Shown here piece by piece: positions 48,035 to 61,210 of a DNA stretch of 64,000 bases. The DNA comes from Aphrophora alni (lineage: Eukaryota > Arthropoda > Insecta > Hemiptera > Aphrophoridae), in contig OY740769.1 in assembly GCA_963513935.1 (NCBI GenBank), positions 36,049,120 to 36,113,119 on the forward strand, in the 5' to 3' direction. Position numbers and translations under genes: made by a program. The notes below the pieces were generated by a model. The model did no database searches. It was not told the origin of the DNA and saw only the letters and a program-made list of their open reading frames with translations. Position 1 is the first letter of the stretch. Each line of letters opens with the position of its first letter.

Positions 48035-49234
48035 TTAGAAACTTATAACTCAATTTTGCGAATAACGTAGAAGGTAGGTTGACGAATAATCATGTCATTA
48101 AATAGTAGATATTTAATGTAGGAGTATTAATGTTTGTATATAGTAACACAAAACCGTTTGAAGAACGGGATTAGTTCACAAATGTTATATTCATTAGAAA
48201 AAAAAACCTTGTAGAAACTGTTTTGTATGAGAAGGAATATTCTGTTTTAAAATTGAAATTTATCACTAAAGAGTTTAAAGTGAATTATAATATTAGCATT
48301 ACGCTTGAGGCAGTTTTGTATAACAAATTTAATGTGCACTTCAAAGATATTGTTTACAATAATAAAAAGATAAAGTGAACAATGCATGTATGACGAAAAA
48401 AAGATGTGTTATACAGTTAAGTTAATCTACAAATTTAATTAGATTAATATAATACAATGCCACGTTAGGCCAAACAGTTCATTATCTGGTAATGTATTAA
48501 CTCATCTTTATCTTTGATTACAAATAAATTTAATCACTTATCCATATAGTCCGGTAATTGATGGGTCTTCTTTAATTTTCACAGTTTAACAGCTGATACG
48601 GGCATAGAGACAAACGAGAAAGAGGCTTATTTTGAAAGAGGCTTATCAAATATCAATATTAAAAAAATCTAACACATCCACAGTTATGCATGATACATAT
48701 AAACCATTATACTACAACAGGTTTGAACAAGGCATAATACAAACAAATATCTGCAGATTTTAGAATTTTTAGAACAACTTAGTTACTGTAGACAAAATGT
48801 TACATAATACAAATTGTACATACATTTAAAAGTGGATATTCTTTATCCTTTGCATTACAGGATAAATTTCAAATTAAGACGACAGTTAATGTGTTTACAT
48901 TATATTGCCATATGAAATATATTTAGAGAAATAAATCACAAAATTCTTTAAACGTAACATGTTTGAAAAGGTGAAGAGTACCTACTAATGTAATTTAATT
49001 TTCTAATAGGGAAGGGTATTGAATAGAGGAGCATTATTCAATTGATTTAAGATTTTATAGTTTTCCTTATAACTAAAATATCTGAAATGTGTTCCTTATA
49101 GCTAAACTTATACATGTTAAGACGATTTGTTCTGGAGCATGTAAACACAGCTAGATTTTTCAAGTCTTTTTTTTTTTTTAAGACAGGTTTGTTAAAAATT
49201 GAAAAAAAGCAACACAAGTTGTAAATAACATAAG

Positions 49235-49288
<54 letters not shown>

Positions 49289-51424
49289 TTATCTTATAAA
49301 GCTACAAGCATAAGTAGTAAAACTATTTTCCTCATAAGCTATACCATTATACGAAGGATAATGTACATTTCACTCCTTATATTTTATATATAAACATATA
49401 ACAGGACATACATTACATACAAAACCCATTTTTACCATTATAGCTTTAGTCAAAATATTATCCTATAATTTTTATGTAAAAACCATGCATTTAATTAAAT
49501 TCGCTTACAAATTTGTAAAAATCATCAGAAATATTACGAAAATTAGATACAATAAAGTTCATTTCTGTACACATATCCTTCAAGACATTTAGTGTACTTT
49601 CACTATACCAACATATGTATCAAATGTACCAGATACCATATAATTTTTTCGATTCTATATATTATATATAAAAAAATTCACCTATAAAACGTAATAATTC
49701 GAATTTTTGAAAAATTGCTAGCTAGTAGTTTAATTTATTGAATAATCATTGTATATAATATATATATATTTTAAACTTCATAACTACGTAATGGCTTTGG
49801 CTTCAATTTTCAATTAGTGTTTAAATAAAACTTCACAAATTTGTTCATTTCCATATTTTATCAAAATTAAACATTTCGACTCAGATGGCATTATTTAAAA
49901 TAATTATTGAAAATAAAATGTCTTTTAAAGCAAATGTATAAAATCATTCTCAGTTTTCCTCAAATACAGTAATTAATAAAATCACTAACTCAATGCTTTT
50001 CAATTATTATAGTTACTACGTTGTTACATAATTATTCTTTTCACTAACATTTTACTTATATACAATATAATGTACCTCATTAGACTACATTCGAAGTTCG
50101 AACAATATTTGTTTGAGTATAAATATTCAACGTAAAATGAGCAGCAAAATTAAACACAGCATCTTATTGAAAGTAGTTTTTATTACGATTAAATGATATT
50201 ATATTTGTTGGAGATTATTTGTAGAAGTTTGTAAAAATATTTACCATCTTAGTAACGACTCTAACGTTGTTTAAAGGTTAAATAAGCCTGTAATAGAATT
50301 GTTTTAGTAAGAAAAATATCGAAATTAAAAACAACTTTACCTTCATATTTCAAGATTTTAACTTTCTTTTAATCAAATATACTACTGACTGCACCTGGGA
50401 ACAGTCTGTTTTATACACTACACAAATTAAAAAAGGAAGTTAGAATGTTGTACATAAACCATTAGTAGCCATAATGAAAACCGTTTAAGTTTTTGTCGTA
50501 TAACAGAATTTAAAATGCCTGCTACCTAAGGCAACTTTCTTTCTTATATTTTGTTAAAAATTCAATTTACATTGTATTTTTTTCGTGAATGAGTTTGTAG
50601 TAGTAAATGATAAGTTATTGTATTTTCTTCAATTTAGAGACATGATTTAGACCTATTAATAAAACTGTTGTGGAATTGAAATTAACTCATTTCATTAACT
50701 AATCATTTGCTATTAAATACAGCTATTTAGCTGTATTTTTTGTTTTAGTTTAACCCAATATTGTATGATTATACTTGCTAATGTACTATGTTAAAAGGAC
50801 TTATAAAGACATGGCGGCCATACATCTCCCCAAGAAGTGTATGTAAAGTTTTCTTCAAATATAGTGTATTTCATTTTTTTAAGAAATAATACTACATATC
50901 ATCATAAAATGTATCACAAAAAGTTAAACATCATTTCATTAATGATAGTTGAAGTTACATAAGTTGCTGGTTAACAGATAAATATAAGTTAAGTTTTGCA
51001 CACTCTACTGTATATCTCAATATTAGGTTTTCAGCTATCAGCCCTTACTACATAGACCACCTAATTAGACATTAATAAACTTAATTTAGATTTAATTTAT
51101 AAAAACTAATATTACTTTATAAGAGTGTTGGTAACTCTATAATTTCCGAACTTATAGATTACATCTTTTAACTTTTAACAAAACAATGCGATCCATTCAT
51201 CTTACTCTTAGTATTTATTTAAAATGTTTATTCCACAAATTTAAATTCATCAACATCCCCCCCACACAGTCCAACAATATGTCTATAATGACATTTCAAT
51301 TGAATATAGTTGTAGAATAAAAAAGTGTCAAATAAAAATGTACAGAAAATCTTTTTATAAACAATCGCTTTTCGTGTTATATTATTATACAAAGGGATCG
51401 AAATATGTTGTTATAAAAATCATT
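48035..51424. other. AT-rich stretch without a gene
   Basis: No recognisable coding sequence. Contains a TA microsatellite at 49242-49286 and many A/T homopolymers. Confidence 0.6.
49242..49286. repeat. (AT)n microsatellite
   Basis: About 22 uninterrupted AT units. Likely polymorphic. Confidence 0.95.
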
Positions 51425-52045
51425 AATAGAAAATAGGTTGAGATGGTTTTATTATCAGAGAATAATAAAAAAAGAGATAAGTGGGAGGTAAATATAGCCT
51501 GGGAATAATAAAAGCACTTCAAAAAGCCTTGTCCGTTGCATGGGTTGTATGATTAAGTGTTTTTATTATTTTGCTGCTAGTACTTTACTGAGGCAATAAA
51601 TTTCTAATTAAATTGAAAATTAACTTATATTCAGTTTAAAATTCAATCGGTGAATATATGCTTGGTCTATAATCTATACAAATAATAATAAAACAACAAA
51701 TATAGGCGTCACAGTAAGAAAAATCTAAATGTAATCAATACACGATTTATGATCATTGGTTTTGTCATAACCACAACAAAAATGAATGATCATTTATTCT
51801 TTTCAAACATTTCTCTATCCATAAACAATTATTCTAACTACAATGAAAAAAAAAAGACTGTTATTCCCAAAATACTCAATATAATGTCAACATTAAACCT
51901 ATAAAACGAGGGAGTGTTTATAGTTTTCCAAGTCATTATTAAATTCTATTTACCTATATAGTTAATATTATTTCATATTTTCGGAATTTTTAAAACCACA
52001 CAAATGAAAATTATATAGGTGGCTCATTTTATTTCTTACGGGCAA
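51425..52045. repeat. Dispersed repeat D, copy 2
   Basis: Homologous to 21985-22640 in the same orientation. Strongest at 51425-51525 (GGTTGAGATGGTTTTA, GTGGGAGGTAAATATA, CCTGG, AATAAAAGCACTTCAAAA), weaker but collinear up to an AGGTGGCTCATTTTATTTC block near 52018-52035. Confidence 0.55.
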
Positions 52046-54279
52046 GGTAAATGATGACGTTAGAAAACTATTGAAACTTTTAAATCACATTTTAAAACTG
52101 TTATTTATATATTCTTTCACGATTTTTAAATTTTCGCAGCGTCAATGGTTATAAAATTTTCAACCTCTGAAAAGTACAGAATTGGTTATAGAAAATCTGT
52201 ATATAAAAACAAATTACTAACATAGATAATGGCGACACTGAATAGAGTGAAAAAAAGTTTTCTTTAGTAAAATATTTTAGTTGTTATAGTTTTTATAATA
52301 ATGGGAACTCATTTAATCACAATCTTTTTAATATCTTCTGTGAAAAAATTATCGAGTTAACAGGAAATTTATTACTAGCATATTATTACATTAATTATAA
52401 TTATAATTAAATATATTTGATGTTTACCAATAAATACCATCCACTCTTTTAATGCCAGTTACTTGATATCTTAGATCACTAGAGTAACAAATCGGTTTAT
52501 ATAATCCCAGTTTTTGAGAAATGTTTGCAAACGTTTTCTCAAATGAAAGACGGGAATGAACATGGAATAATTACTCTCTTCTTATATTGGTAAGAACTAA
52601 AAACAGAAACTCAACCATTTTTATCATTTCTGCAATAATAAAGTCACATATTACGATTTTGTTTTCAAGACAAAAAAAAATTTGTTTCGTATTATAAAGT
52701 ACTTGAATATTTCAAATAAGATGAGAACAAAAAATTCCTTATCATAAGGAACTCTATTTTCTTACATTCAAGGTTACTCTACATACGTGACTAGTGAAGA
52801 AAAATCATTCAACTTAAATATTTCTATATATCTGCATTCCTCCCCACATTGACAATTTATGTGGAAATCCTGAGCCCCAAAAATATTCATTTTTGTTATA
52901 TAACAGAATTACATTGATAAATTCAGAAAAGTCATAAAGAAATTCCATTTTTTTTTACGTATAATAAAATACTCAGAAATCTTTCAGATTACGATCATGT
53001 ATAACTTTAAATTTTCTTTGATGATTACCATTACATACTACATACTATAAAAATGCAATTTTTGTTGCTGTTTCAATATTTAAATAAATTATGTCGATTT
53101 TAAAACAAAATTAATCAATTTATAAAAGTATCCTAAGTGTATATAAGTTTGTATAAAAATGGAATGCATAGACATTACATTCAGTAAAAATAATATCAAA
53201 ACTATTTTATAAAACAAACTACAATATGTGACTTTCCGAAACGTTTTGCGGATAAGAGGTATAAAATTCTGTAACGTCATTTAGTCACTTCATAAAAATA
53301 ACAAAAACGTAATATTTTGAAATTTAGCACCCCAAAGACAAACATAAAACAAATATATGTAAGTTTTACTTCTCTAATAGTATTGTTTTAATTTTTAAAC
53401 ACTAAAAGTTTGTAAGGTTAGTACTAAGTAACATCAAGGATTATGGTATTTTATATTATTTTCGAAATATTGAAATTGAATTTCATATTCACCTTGTATT
53501 ATCCACAATGTTATTAGTTTTAATTTGAAATTCAGGTAAGAAATAATAGAACTAATAAATTTAGATATTTTTAGTGAAAAAAGTTAATATGATAAAATTA
53601 TGACTGGAATATACGTAGGCCTAAATAAACTTATATTAGAGTTAACATGTTTTTTCTTTTGACTTAATTAAGAATTATTACAGGTTCAAATATTCTACGA
53701 TGGAAATGAATCCTTTGTAAAGTATATTACATCCCGGAGTTTCTTGACAAGTAATATCTCTTCTTTTATAAAAAACCGGCTCAGATCTGTCTGCTTTTCT
53801 GCTTGCACGGAATAATAACATTTAAGTCTGTTAATGATAAATAAAGCATATAAAATAAACCACGTATAAATATTGCATACAAATTTCCTCACCCATACAT
53901 AAACAGAATACTGACATATAAACAGGCATCAAAATCTGCACATAATTTGAAATATCGGCTCAGTTTTCAAACAAAATAGTCAAAAAGGTGAACAGCCACT
54001 TTATTCAGTTTTGTGAAAAATTCACTTTAAATGTTGGAAGAGTAAAGACTCCCTGACCCAAAATCAAATTGTAAGGTGACAATGTATTATCTAATGATAA
54101 ATCCTATGCGCTCACAACTTGACTATTGGTTCTTTTTATTTTAATTCCTATTTAATAGAAATAAATAACAAGTTAAAATGTAAAAATGTGAATCATTCCT
54201 GATTCTTAATTCATTAATTTTTCCGTTACCGGTCACTATGAATGTAACAACAACAAAATAAGAAAAAAACTTTTCTGAT
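52046..54279. other. AT-rich stretch without a gene
   Basis: No recognisable gene or paired ends. A CCGAAACGTTTTGCGG word near 53237 recalls the GAAAC motif of the small elements but lacks the upstream boxes. Confidence 0.55.
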
Positions 54280-55218
54280 GACATAACACTTTGTTTGAAA
54301 CACTAATATTATCAGTTGAAAGCTCCTTCAGATCTAAGATTTAAAAACATTACTGATGTGAAACAATATACTAATCTACTGTTGATTGAACTTTCTTTTT
54401 TTTTACTTTGAGCTATCCTGATGTATGTATTGCTTGCAGCATGTACTTAACTCTTCCTGCTACAGTGGCCAAATCGAAATTACATGCTGTAAATAAAAAG
54501 TGTTCAAAAACCACTTTAAAAGTTCTATGACTCAAGAACGCCTAAGAGGTTCGACTCAAATAGAAAATGAAAGAGCACAACACATTAAGGTTGATAAATT
54601 GTTGCCGTATTTTTGCGATATGAAATAGAGAAAGAAAATTTTCAAAATTAATTTTACTGAAAGTTTTTACTGTGGAATAAATAATTCATTTTCCTTGTTA
54701 GAAGAAAGTTTAGTCATTAAACTAGGTTACGTTTATTATCAATATTTATTACATTAAATTATACTTTCAAAATTGTTTTATTTTTACTAAATAATGCCTG
54801 GTAGTAACGTAGTTAAATTATATTTCCTTATTTAAAAAAAAATTAAATTCAACATTTTATCTATCTAATACTAATTTTTTTTTCATTTTGAAAAGCCTGT
54901 TATTTTAGTTTGGTAAGGCCTTATGTCCTACATAAAAACTATTCTGATGCTGTTGATATTAGTGCAACGAAGTGCTTAACTTATTAAATAAATAAAATGC
55001 TAAATCTAAATATTAACATCTTGACAGATGAAACATGAAACTATTGTTCTTCAAAAATTAAAACCGAGTATTACGTATGCATAATGGTTTATGTACGATT
55101 AAATATAATTTACAATATAATAAATTATAATAATGCTCAATGCATTTGTGGCAATCGCAGTTAAGAACGAATTTGGACATTCTGAAGAGGGGCCTCAGAG
55201 AACCTAGCTACGCCACTG
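54280..55218 (+). mobile_element. 3' part of a decayed hAT transposon
   Basis: A pseudogene for the hAT dimerisation domain (54408-54630) lies on the plus strand. About 590 bp downstream is GGGGCCTCAGAGAACCTAGC followed by TACGCCACTG (ending 55218). Inverted, that terminus begins CAGTGGCGTAGCTAGG, a form common at the ends of hAT elements. The 5' terminus was not found, so this is an incomplete copy. The base context after the end is GTAAAAAT; without the other end the 8-bp duplication cannot be confirmed. The start coordinate is approximate. Confidence 0.72.
54408..54630 (+). pseudogene. hAT transposase C-terminal dimerisation domain remnant
   Basis: Frame 1 reads SYPDVCIACSMYLTLPATVA (54411-54470), matching the YP-LY-A-RILLTLPVTVAS block of hAT transposases, then KSKLHAVNKKCSK in place of ERSFSKLK-IK. 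After a frame change, MTQERLRGSTQIENERAQHI (54527-54585) matches the MSQERL-GLA-LSIE-E block, followed by LLPYFCDMK before a stop. Known: this domain drives hAT dimerisation and sits at the extreme C terminus, consistent with the nearby 3' terminus. The frameshift means it is dead. Upstream catalytic regions were not confidently readable. Confidence 0.82.
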
Positions 55219-55239
55219 GTAAAAATAATACGTACGACT

Positions 55240-55485
55240 ACCAACAAATAAGGAGGTAGCCTAATCCTACTTACTTTGAAATACATTATTTAAGGACAAC
55301 AAATAAAGCTGCTCTTTTATAGTATGATCAACACAAAATATTATTATATACACATAACAATATATTCTTACGTATATAAACACCTTATAAACACACTTCA
55401 TATGCAATAACTAAAATAGGATCTTTACACTAATAATCAACATACATAACCTCAAAGTGTCGTACAGTTGCACTATACCTATACA
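55240..55485. repeat. Dispersed repeat E, copy 2
   Basis: Homologous to 45105-45350, starting about 20 bp beyond the hAT terminus: ACAAATAAGGAGGTAG, TTACTTTG, AAGCTGCTCTTTTATA, CACAAAATATTAT, and ACATAACCTCAAAG. Confidence 0.6.
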
Positions 55486-56591
55486 AAGTGCCAGAAGTCA
55501 AGTACTTGGAGGGAGTGGCCAGTGACAGTCTGACCTTGAATTAACCAATAGGGACAGTGTGGGTTTGCCAACCTCTTTTCGCTTTATGACTACTCTTGAC
55601 ACAACGATTCTTCTACAGTTACATAAATACAGTTAATTTATTCTAGAGTAGAGTCATATCTAAAATTTGGATGCTTGGAACGTTGCAATCGTTACAGATA
55701 TGGGACGGTGACACGAAACAGTATCAATAGAACTATTTCATATACACAATCTTCTTCTTAGAACTGTTAAAAGGAGAGTTATGTTGGAAATATAGTCTAG
55801 TAGTTGTAATTACAATACAGCATCCCACACTGTGGATTTTTAGTTCACGATTTATTTGTGCTTTTCTTAAATTTATTTAACAGTTCAAAATTAATTAATC
55901 TTTTAATTAAGCTATAGAGTGATAAAGAGAGATAACCTTCTAAAGGTTTTTAAACTCATAAATATGTTACTTTTTCTGCTTTTCCATCCTGCTACAGTCT
56001 CACATAATAATAATAATAATTTTTATTTTTTTTTCAAATTTTTGATTTGACCTGATTTTGTTTTTGTTTCCAATGTTTTTCAGATAGATGGTTTTTAATT
56101 TTGTACGGTTTTAATTCCCCACACATAAGTAGTATGGAGTAAGTTTGCTAATAGAAAATATTTCCATCTCTCTTTTTTGGCCTTAGGAAGTCGAAACAAT
56201 GATTTTCGACAATCGTCCGTCTTTCGTCATTGTCGTCTATACCAAAACACGAAAGCGGACTCAAAAATGAGGATATGAACAATAATTATGATGTAAGTTA
56301 TGCAACTACAGTGTGGTCATATAGAACGTTATTGAAATTCAAGGAAACCTAACAAGACATTTTAAAATAACGAGCTTTTTGTTCATATCTCGTGTGTTAT
56401 TGAACTAAAGTAATAACACAATGCATTAGATAAACTATACAGATTTTAAATTTCGAATGGTACTCATCTCTGTGATGACAAAAGCGAAATTATTGTGACA
56501 AATGTAATGTCTAATACGACGTCATAAGAAAATATAATATTCGTGCAGTTACGAAACCGCGAGGACACGAGTAACACGAGTGATAGGAGTG
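55486..56591. other. Stretch without a gene; GC-richer patch at its start
   Basis: 55486-55610 is CG-richer, with ATTAACCAATAGGG (a CCAAT word) and several possible initiator words. A promoter is conceivable but unsupported. The rest is AT-rich; CACGAGTAACACGAGT just precedes the telomere-like block. Confidence 0.4.
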
Positions 56592-56634
56592 TAGGTTAGG
56601 TTAGGTTACTTTAGTTTAGGTTAGGTTAGGTAGG
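56592..56634 (+). repeat. Interstitial telomere-like (TTAGG)n block
   Basis: Two full TTAGG units after a TAGG, a diverged TTACTTTAGT decamer (two mutated units), three more TTAGG units, then TAGG. TTAGG is the canonical telomere repeat of most arthropods. At about 43 bp, with internal decay, it is an internal relic and not a chromosome end. It may record double-strand-break repair by telomerase or an insertion, or just be a GGTTAGGTT-type short tandem. Confidence 0.75.
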
Positions 56635-59600
56635 CCTACGGTTAGATTTCGTTTCGTTTCAATACTAGACTATACACGAAAGAACCTTGTAGAGATTGTT
56701 TTCTACATAAAAACAACGAGACCAGTCAAGGCCTAGTAGACTTCTGGACGGTTATAAGGACTAATGAATTTATGTTAATATTAAAAACAAAGTGTGTAAC
56801 CTTTAGATATAATCACTAATTTTTTATCTGATACGTAAAGACAATCAAAATTTCAAACTTCTTGTATTAAGATGAGTAATTAATTCAAGAAAGTTAATAC
56901 GTTTATTAGGATTTTCCGGTGTAATCAATCCAAAAACTCAAGGTTTGTAGCCTCTCAAGAGACTATTATTGATACTGGGACGTTAATGTCGCAGTTTTCA
57001 TTTTATACCCCGACCAATAAATTATTTATAGTTATAGATAGGAAGGTAGTCGTAATAATGTTAAAAAACTGACAAGACTCATAAAAAGTTGATAACGCTG
57101 GTAATTATTTTTTGAATTCTACTATTAAGGCAACTGATATTTAATTTGACAATATCCTTTTTGTTTTAGGAACTCGGTAGTCAATTGGCATCAATGTGGC
57201 AGATTATTATATATAAGTTGAAAACAATTAATTCCATTAGTTTAATTCCTCGAATTTACAAATATATAGAAGATGTTGTGATGACTTGAAAAATAATTTT
57301 AAGCAGGTGGCAGTATGCTGATTATGTAATTAAGTTGATTTGATTAAATGAAGAATATTTAGAATACACGAAGGAAAAGATTTTGAATAAGAATCTAAAT
57401 GCTTACTTATATATTATATTTGTTTAGTGTAACATGTAACATAAGCTCAGTATATTTTCATATAAGATAACATATTGTGTAAAGCGTAGACTACAGCATC
57501 AAGAATAAGATATACATTTTAATTACATCAATAATTATGTTGATTATTATCATTACGACTAGTAATATGCTAAGACGTTCCAAAGGGTTATTACAAAACT
57601 GAAAGTAAAATCGCTATATTCTGAAACTATCGATTTATAAAATGACTACATTAAAAACAAAATTTCTGTACACAGATCCACTGATCTTTCGCTTTTCTCC
57701 ATAAATGCGAATAGACAATAAATTATTGTATATCCAAACAAAACCAAAGGTAAAGTAATATTTCAGCTACGAACCATTTCCCGTTCCGGTAGAATCTTGG
57801 AAGTAAATCAAGTCCGTTTGGTTGTACACTAACTTTACTGCCCCTCGCCGGAATCCAATAAAGAATTATCTTCATTAAAAATTATACGTTACATTTCAAA
57901 ATCTAACAATATAAAACCGATGTACCTTAAGCACATTACAAATTTAATAATTGTGTGTTATTTTTAGCCATCGAAAATGCACACATTTTACTATGACCAC
58001 GCCAACCCATCTGAGTAATTTTAAACCATACGATTTGACTATCTGTGTCTATATATTCATTATTTGAATTAACGCAAAAATAAAATGTTCTATCATACTT
58101 ATTCTATTTTCCCTGTTAAAGATACAAATATTAGGATGAATAATAGATTAATAGATGAATATTTGAAATATAATTAATGATTTTCTTAAGTATTATTGTG
58201 TTTTCTTTCAGTTCCTATTTTTTTATATAAAATATTACATTAAAAGGAGATAAGAATTATCAATATTTTGCGTATTATATACTCATAACAATACATGTGA
58301 TTTTACTTTGTGTATACTTAAAATATAAATAATTACATGTTTAGTCAATTAAACAAGTTGTTAAACTGTAATTATTTGTTAGGAGGAAATATCCCTCTTC
58401 ATATCCCTATAGTTGCTATAAGTTGTTTTTTTTTCAATAATGATGTCAGTCAGCTCTAGCAATGACTATGTTGTCATTGGCTCTAGTATGTTGGCCATTC
58501 ACAATCTACACCTCAAACCTGTACACCAATTTTCACCATATTTAGCTTCGATGTAGTTTTTTTTTCTCCATAAATCTAAACATGTTATAGCATATACGGT
58601 AAGAAAAAATCAAAACAAAAAGTGATCCCTACAGTATTTATTAACATTTTGTTAAAAGTATAGTCCTTAATATGAAGAATAAAGTGCAAGTGCGTGGATA
58701 TTAAATCAATTCTGGTTCTGGATTTAGAGGTACGTTAAGTTTTACAGTTGCTTTGTTGAAAGGAGTGGAACCGTTCCAGTCAAATTACATTCACGTAAGC
58801 TACCATTACTTTTGGAATATTAAAATGCTGCCGTTTATATTATAAGTATCAAACAATTTAACATAATTAACGGAAACGTTTCTTATTTAGGTTATTTTTA
58901 AACTGCATTATTATTTTTGATTAAATTTTATTAATAGTTTGTAATCAAATTTGTCCTCAACTGTATTATACGTTATTAAATGAGGAGTATGTAGTTGAAC
59001 ATGTTCTTGTTTTCAGTTCATTTGACTAAACCGATCATGGTCTGCGAACTATGTAACTTCTTTTTCTATAGGCTTTGTTGATTTTAAGCATATTTAATTT
59101 AATATTAATGAAAAATATCTAAATCTTTTCTATTTTTTTAAAATATTTAGTATTTAATAACGTAGTACTTATGTGTTCTACATAAGTACACACATTATGT
59201 CAAAATAAAAAAAATTGGAACCACTTTGAAACAAAGAGTCATATAAATCAATTTGCGAGATATATTTGATATCCATTTTTCTTGCAATGACCTTCTATGA
59301 ATCTTGATATCCTGCAACTGATTATATCAGTAATTACTATTACTAGATTCTGTAATTATGAAAGTAGTCGACAAGGAAATAAAAATCCTTTTGTAACATA
59401 TAAATTATTCCCCAAGCTCTAGTTGTCGGAATTGTTGTTCGATTTTATTTAAATTTGGAACGTAGAGTTTATAAAATGATCGTGCACGAGAAAACATTAT
59501 ATAAATGAAAGCAATCATTATTTGTCTCTTATAGATTTCCAATAAAATAACCATTCGTTATGAATAAATGTAAACAATATTGTGATTCAACCCTTAAAAT

Positions 59601-61010
59601 GTATATTTCTAGGATGAACAATAAAAAAGTTATAATAAAAAGAAAATAAGTTGACTGTCCAAATTTCAAACCTGTGCAAGAAACAAATACTTGTTACTAA
59701 TACGCAAGGTAGAATAATTTAACACTACTAATAGAGTATAATAATTATGCACTCCATGTTACAGTAACTAGAAATTCTTATCAAGCACTTAAGATTTGTT
59801 TCTACAAACTCAGTTTAAATTTTAATTTACGACAAGTGTATTTTACGGAAATTATTAAAGAAAATTTTAATTTTAAATTCAGAAAAATGTTTTTAACTAT
59901 TTATTTTAAAGTAATATTCTTTTCCCCATTCATATACAAAAATAAATTTCACATTATGACTAAATACAATTTTTGATTTTTAAATGTATATTTTAGACGT
60001 TTTTGAACGAACTCTTTCAAAAATAAGTTTCATGATTTAAACGACAGTATGAAGTAGTTTCAACATTTCCCTAATTATATTTATAGGAAGACGTTAAACA
60101 AAAAAATTAAAACCATGACATTATAAGCATAGTTAACTGATCCTCTTCTAAAATTCACCTAATTAACATTAATGCCAAGTTGCTGTTTCGATTTTTTTTT
60201 TTTTTTTTTTTAGGAAAACAATATTTGCAACATAATGTACCATGTTTAGGTTTGCAGTCACAGGGTATTAAAAAGGTCTTTATTATCTAAGTCAATGGCG
60301 CAAATATTATTGTTGCTTATGTTCACAATTAAGTCCCTTAATAACTTCAATATTGTTTACATATGACTCATATTCATGTACGTTTAGCCATTTACAACCA
60401 CTGCAATAGGTTTAATTTTCTGTAAATCAACAAATAAATTTATTAATTACTTGTCAAAAACAAACAAATTATGATGTTATTAATAAAATATTATTACAAA
60501 CTGAAGTACTGTTTTTGACAATTCAATAATAACCAAAGATTTTGTGAAAATTTATTATATTAAATATCTAGACAGAAAGATGTTATTTAAAATAATAACT
60601 AATTATGATAACAAGTGAAAATAAATGTATGATGTTTTTGGATAGTGATGAGTTGTTTGTATTATTTGTTTAGCTTTTTTGACATTTGTCATTATTCGTG
60701 TACAAATATAATACATAAAAAGTAAATAGCCGATTTTATGAGCTATTTTTATCAACAAGCAAGTAATTGTCTAAAAGCAGAACCTATGTTAGAAGAGTGG
60801 TGAAAATCTAAGGACTTCAAGGAAGAACACAAATCTGCTGACCACGTATAACGATTTTATTATTTTTGACAGCTAAGCGTAGTTCATTTACTTTGGTGTC
60901 GTAACTATAAGTTACTAGTTTTCGTTTGAAAAATCGGCCCTCTGTTCGTGTAAGAGGTTTAATCTGCCAGATGTGATCCGTATTCTCTAAATATAGTGCA
61001 TTATTTGGAT
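56635..61010. other. AT-rich stretch without a recognised gene
   Basis: No coding sequence recognised. A CG-richer patch at 57770-57860 (CCGTTCCGGTAG, CCCCTCGCCGGAATCC) and one at 60930-60990 before the gap are unexplained. A 20-base T run lies at 60192-60211. Confidence 0.5.
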
Positions 61011-61210
61011 NNNNNNNNNNNNNNNNNNNNNNNNNNNNNNNNNNNNNNNNNNNNNNNNNNNNNNNNNNNNNNNNNNNNNNNNNNNNNNNNNNNNNNNNNN
61101 NNNNNNNNNNNNNNNNNNNNNNNNNNNNNNNNNNNNNNNNNNNNNNNNNNNNNNNNNNNNNNNNNNNNNNNNNNNNNNNNNNNNNNNNNNNNNNNNNNNN
61201 NNNNNNNNNN
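61011..61210. other. Assembly gap, 200 N
   Basis: Exactly 200 undetermined bases. The round size may be a placeholder. Reading frames running through it are artefacts. Confidence 1.

Noticed and set aside
54470..54555. Possible tRNA-like A and B boxes (TGGCCAAATCG and GGTTCGACTC)
   Set aside because: Both fall in the hAT dimerisation-domain remnant, the spacing is long, and no cloverleaf can be drawn.
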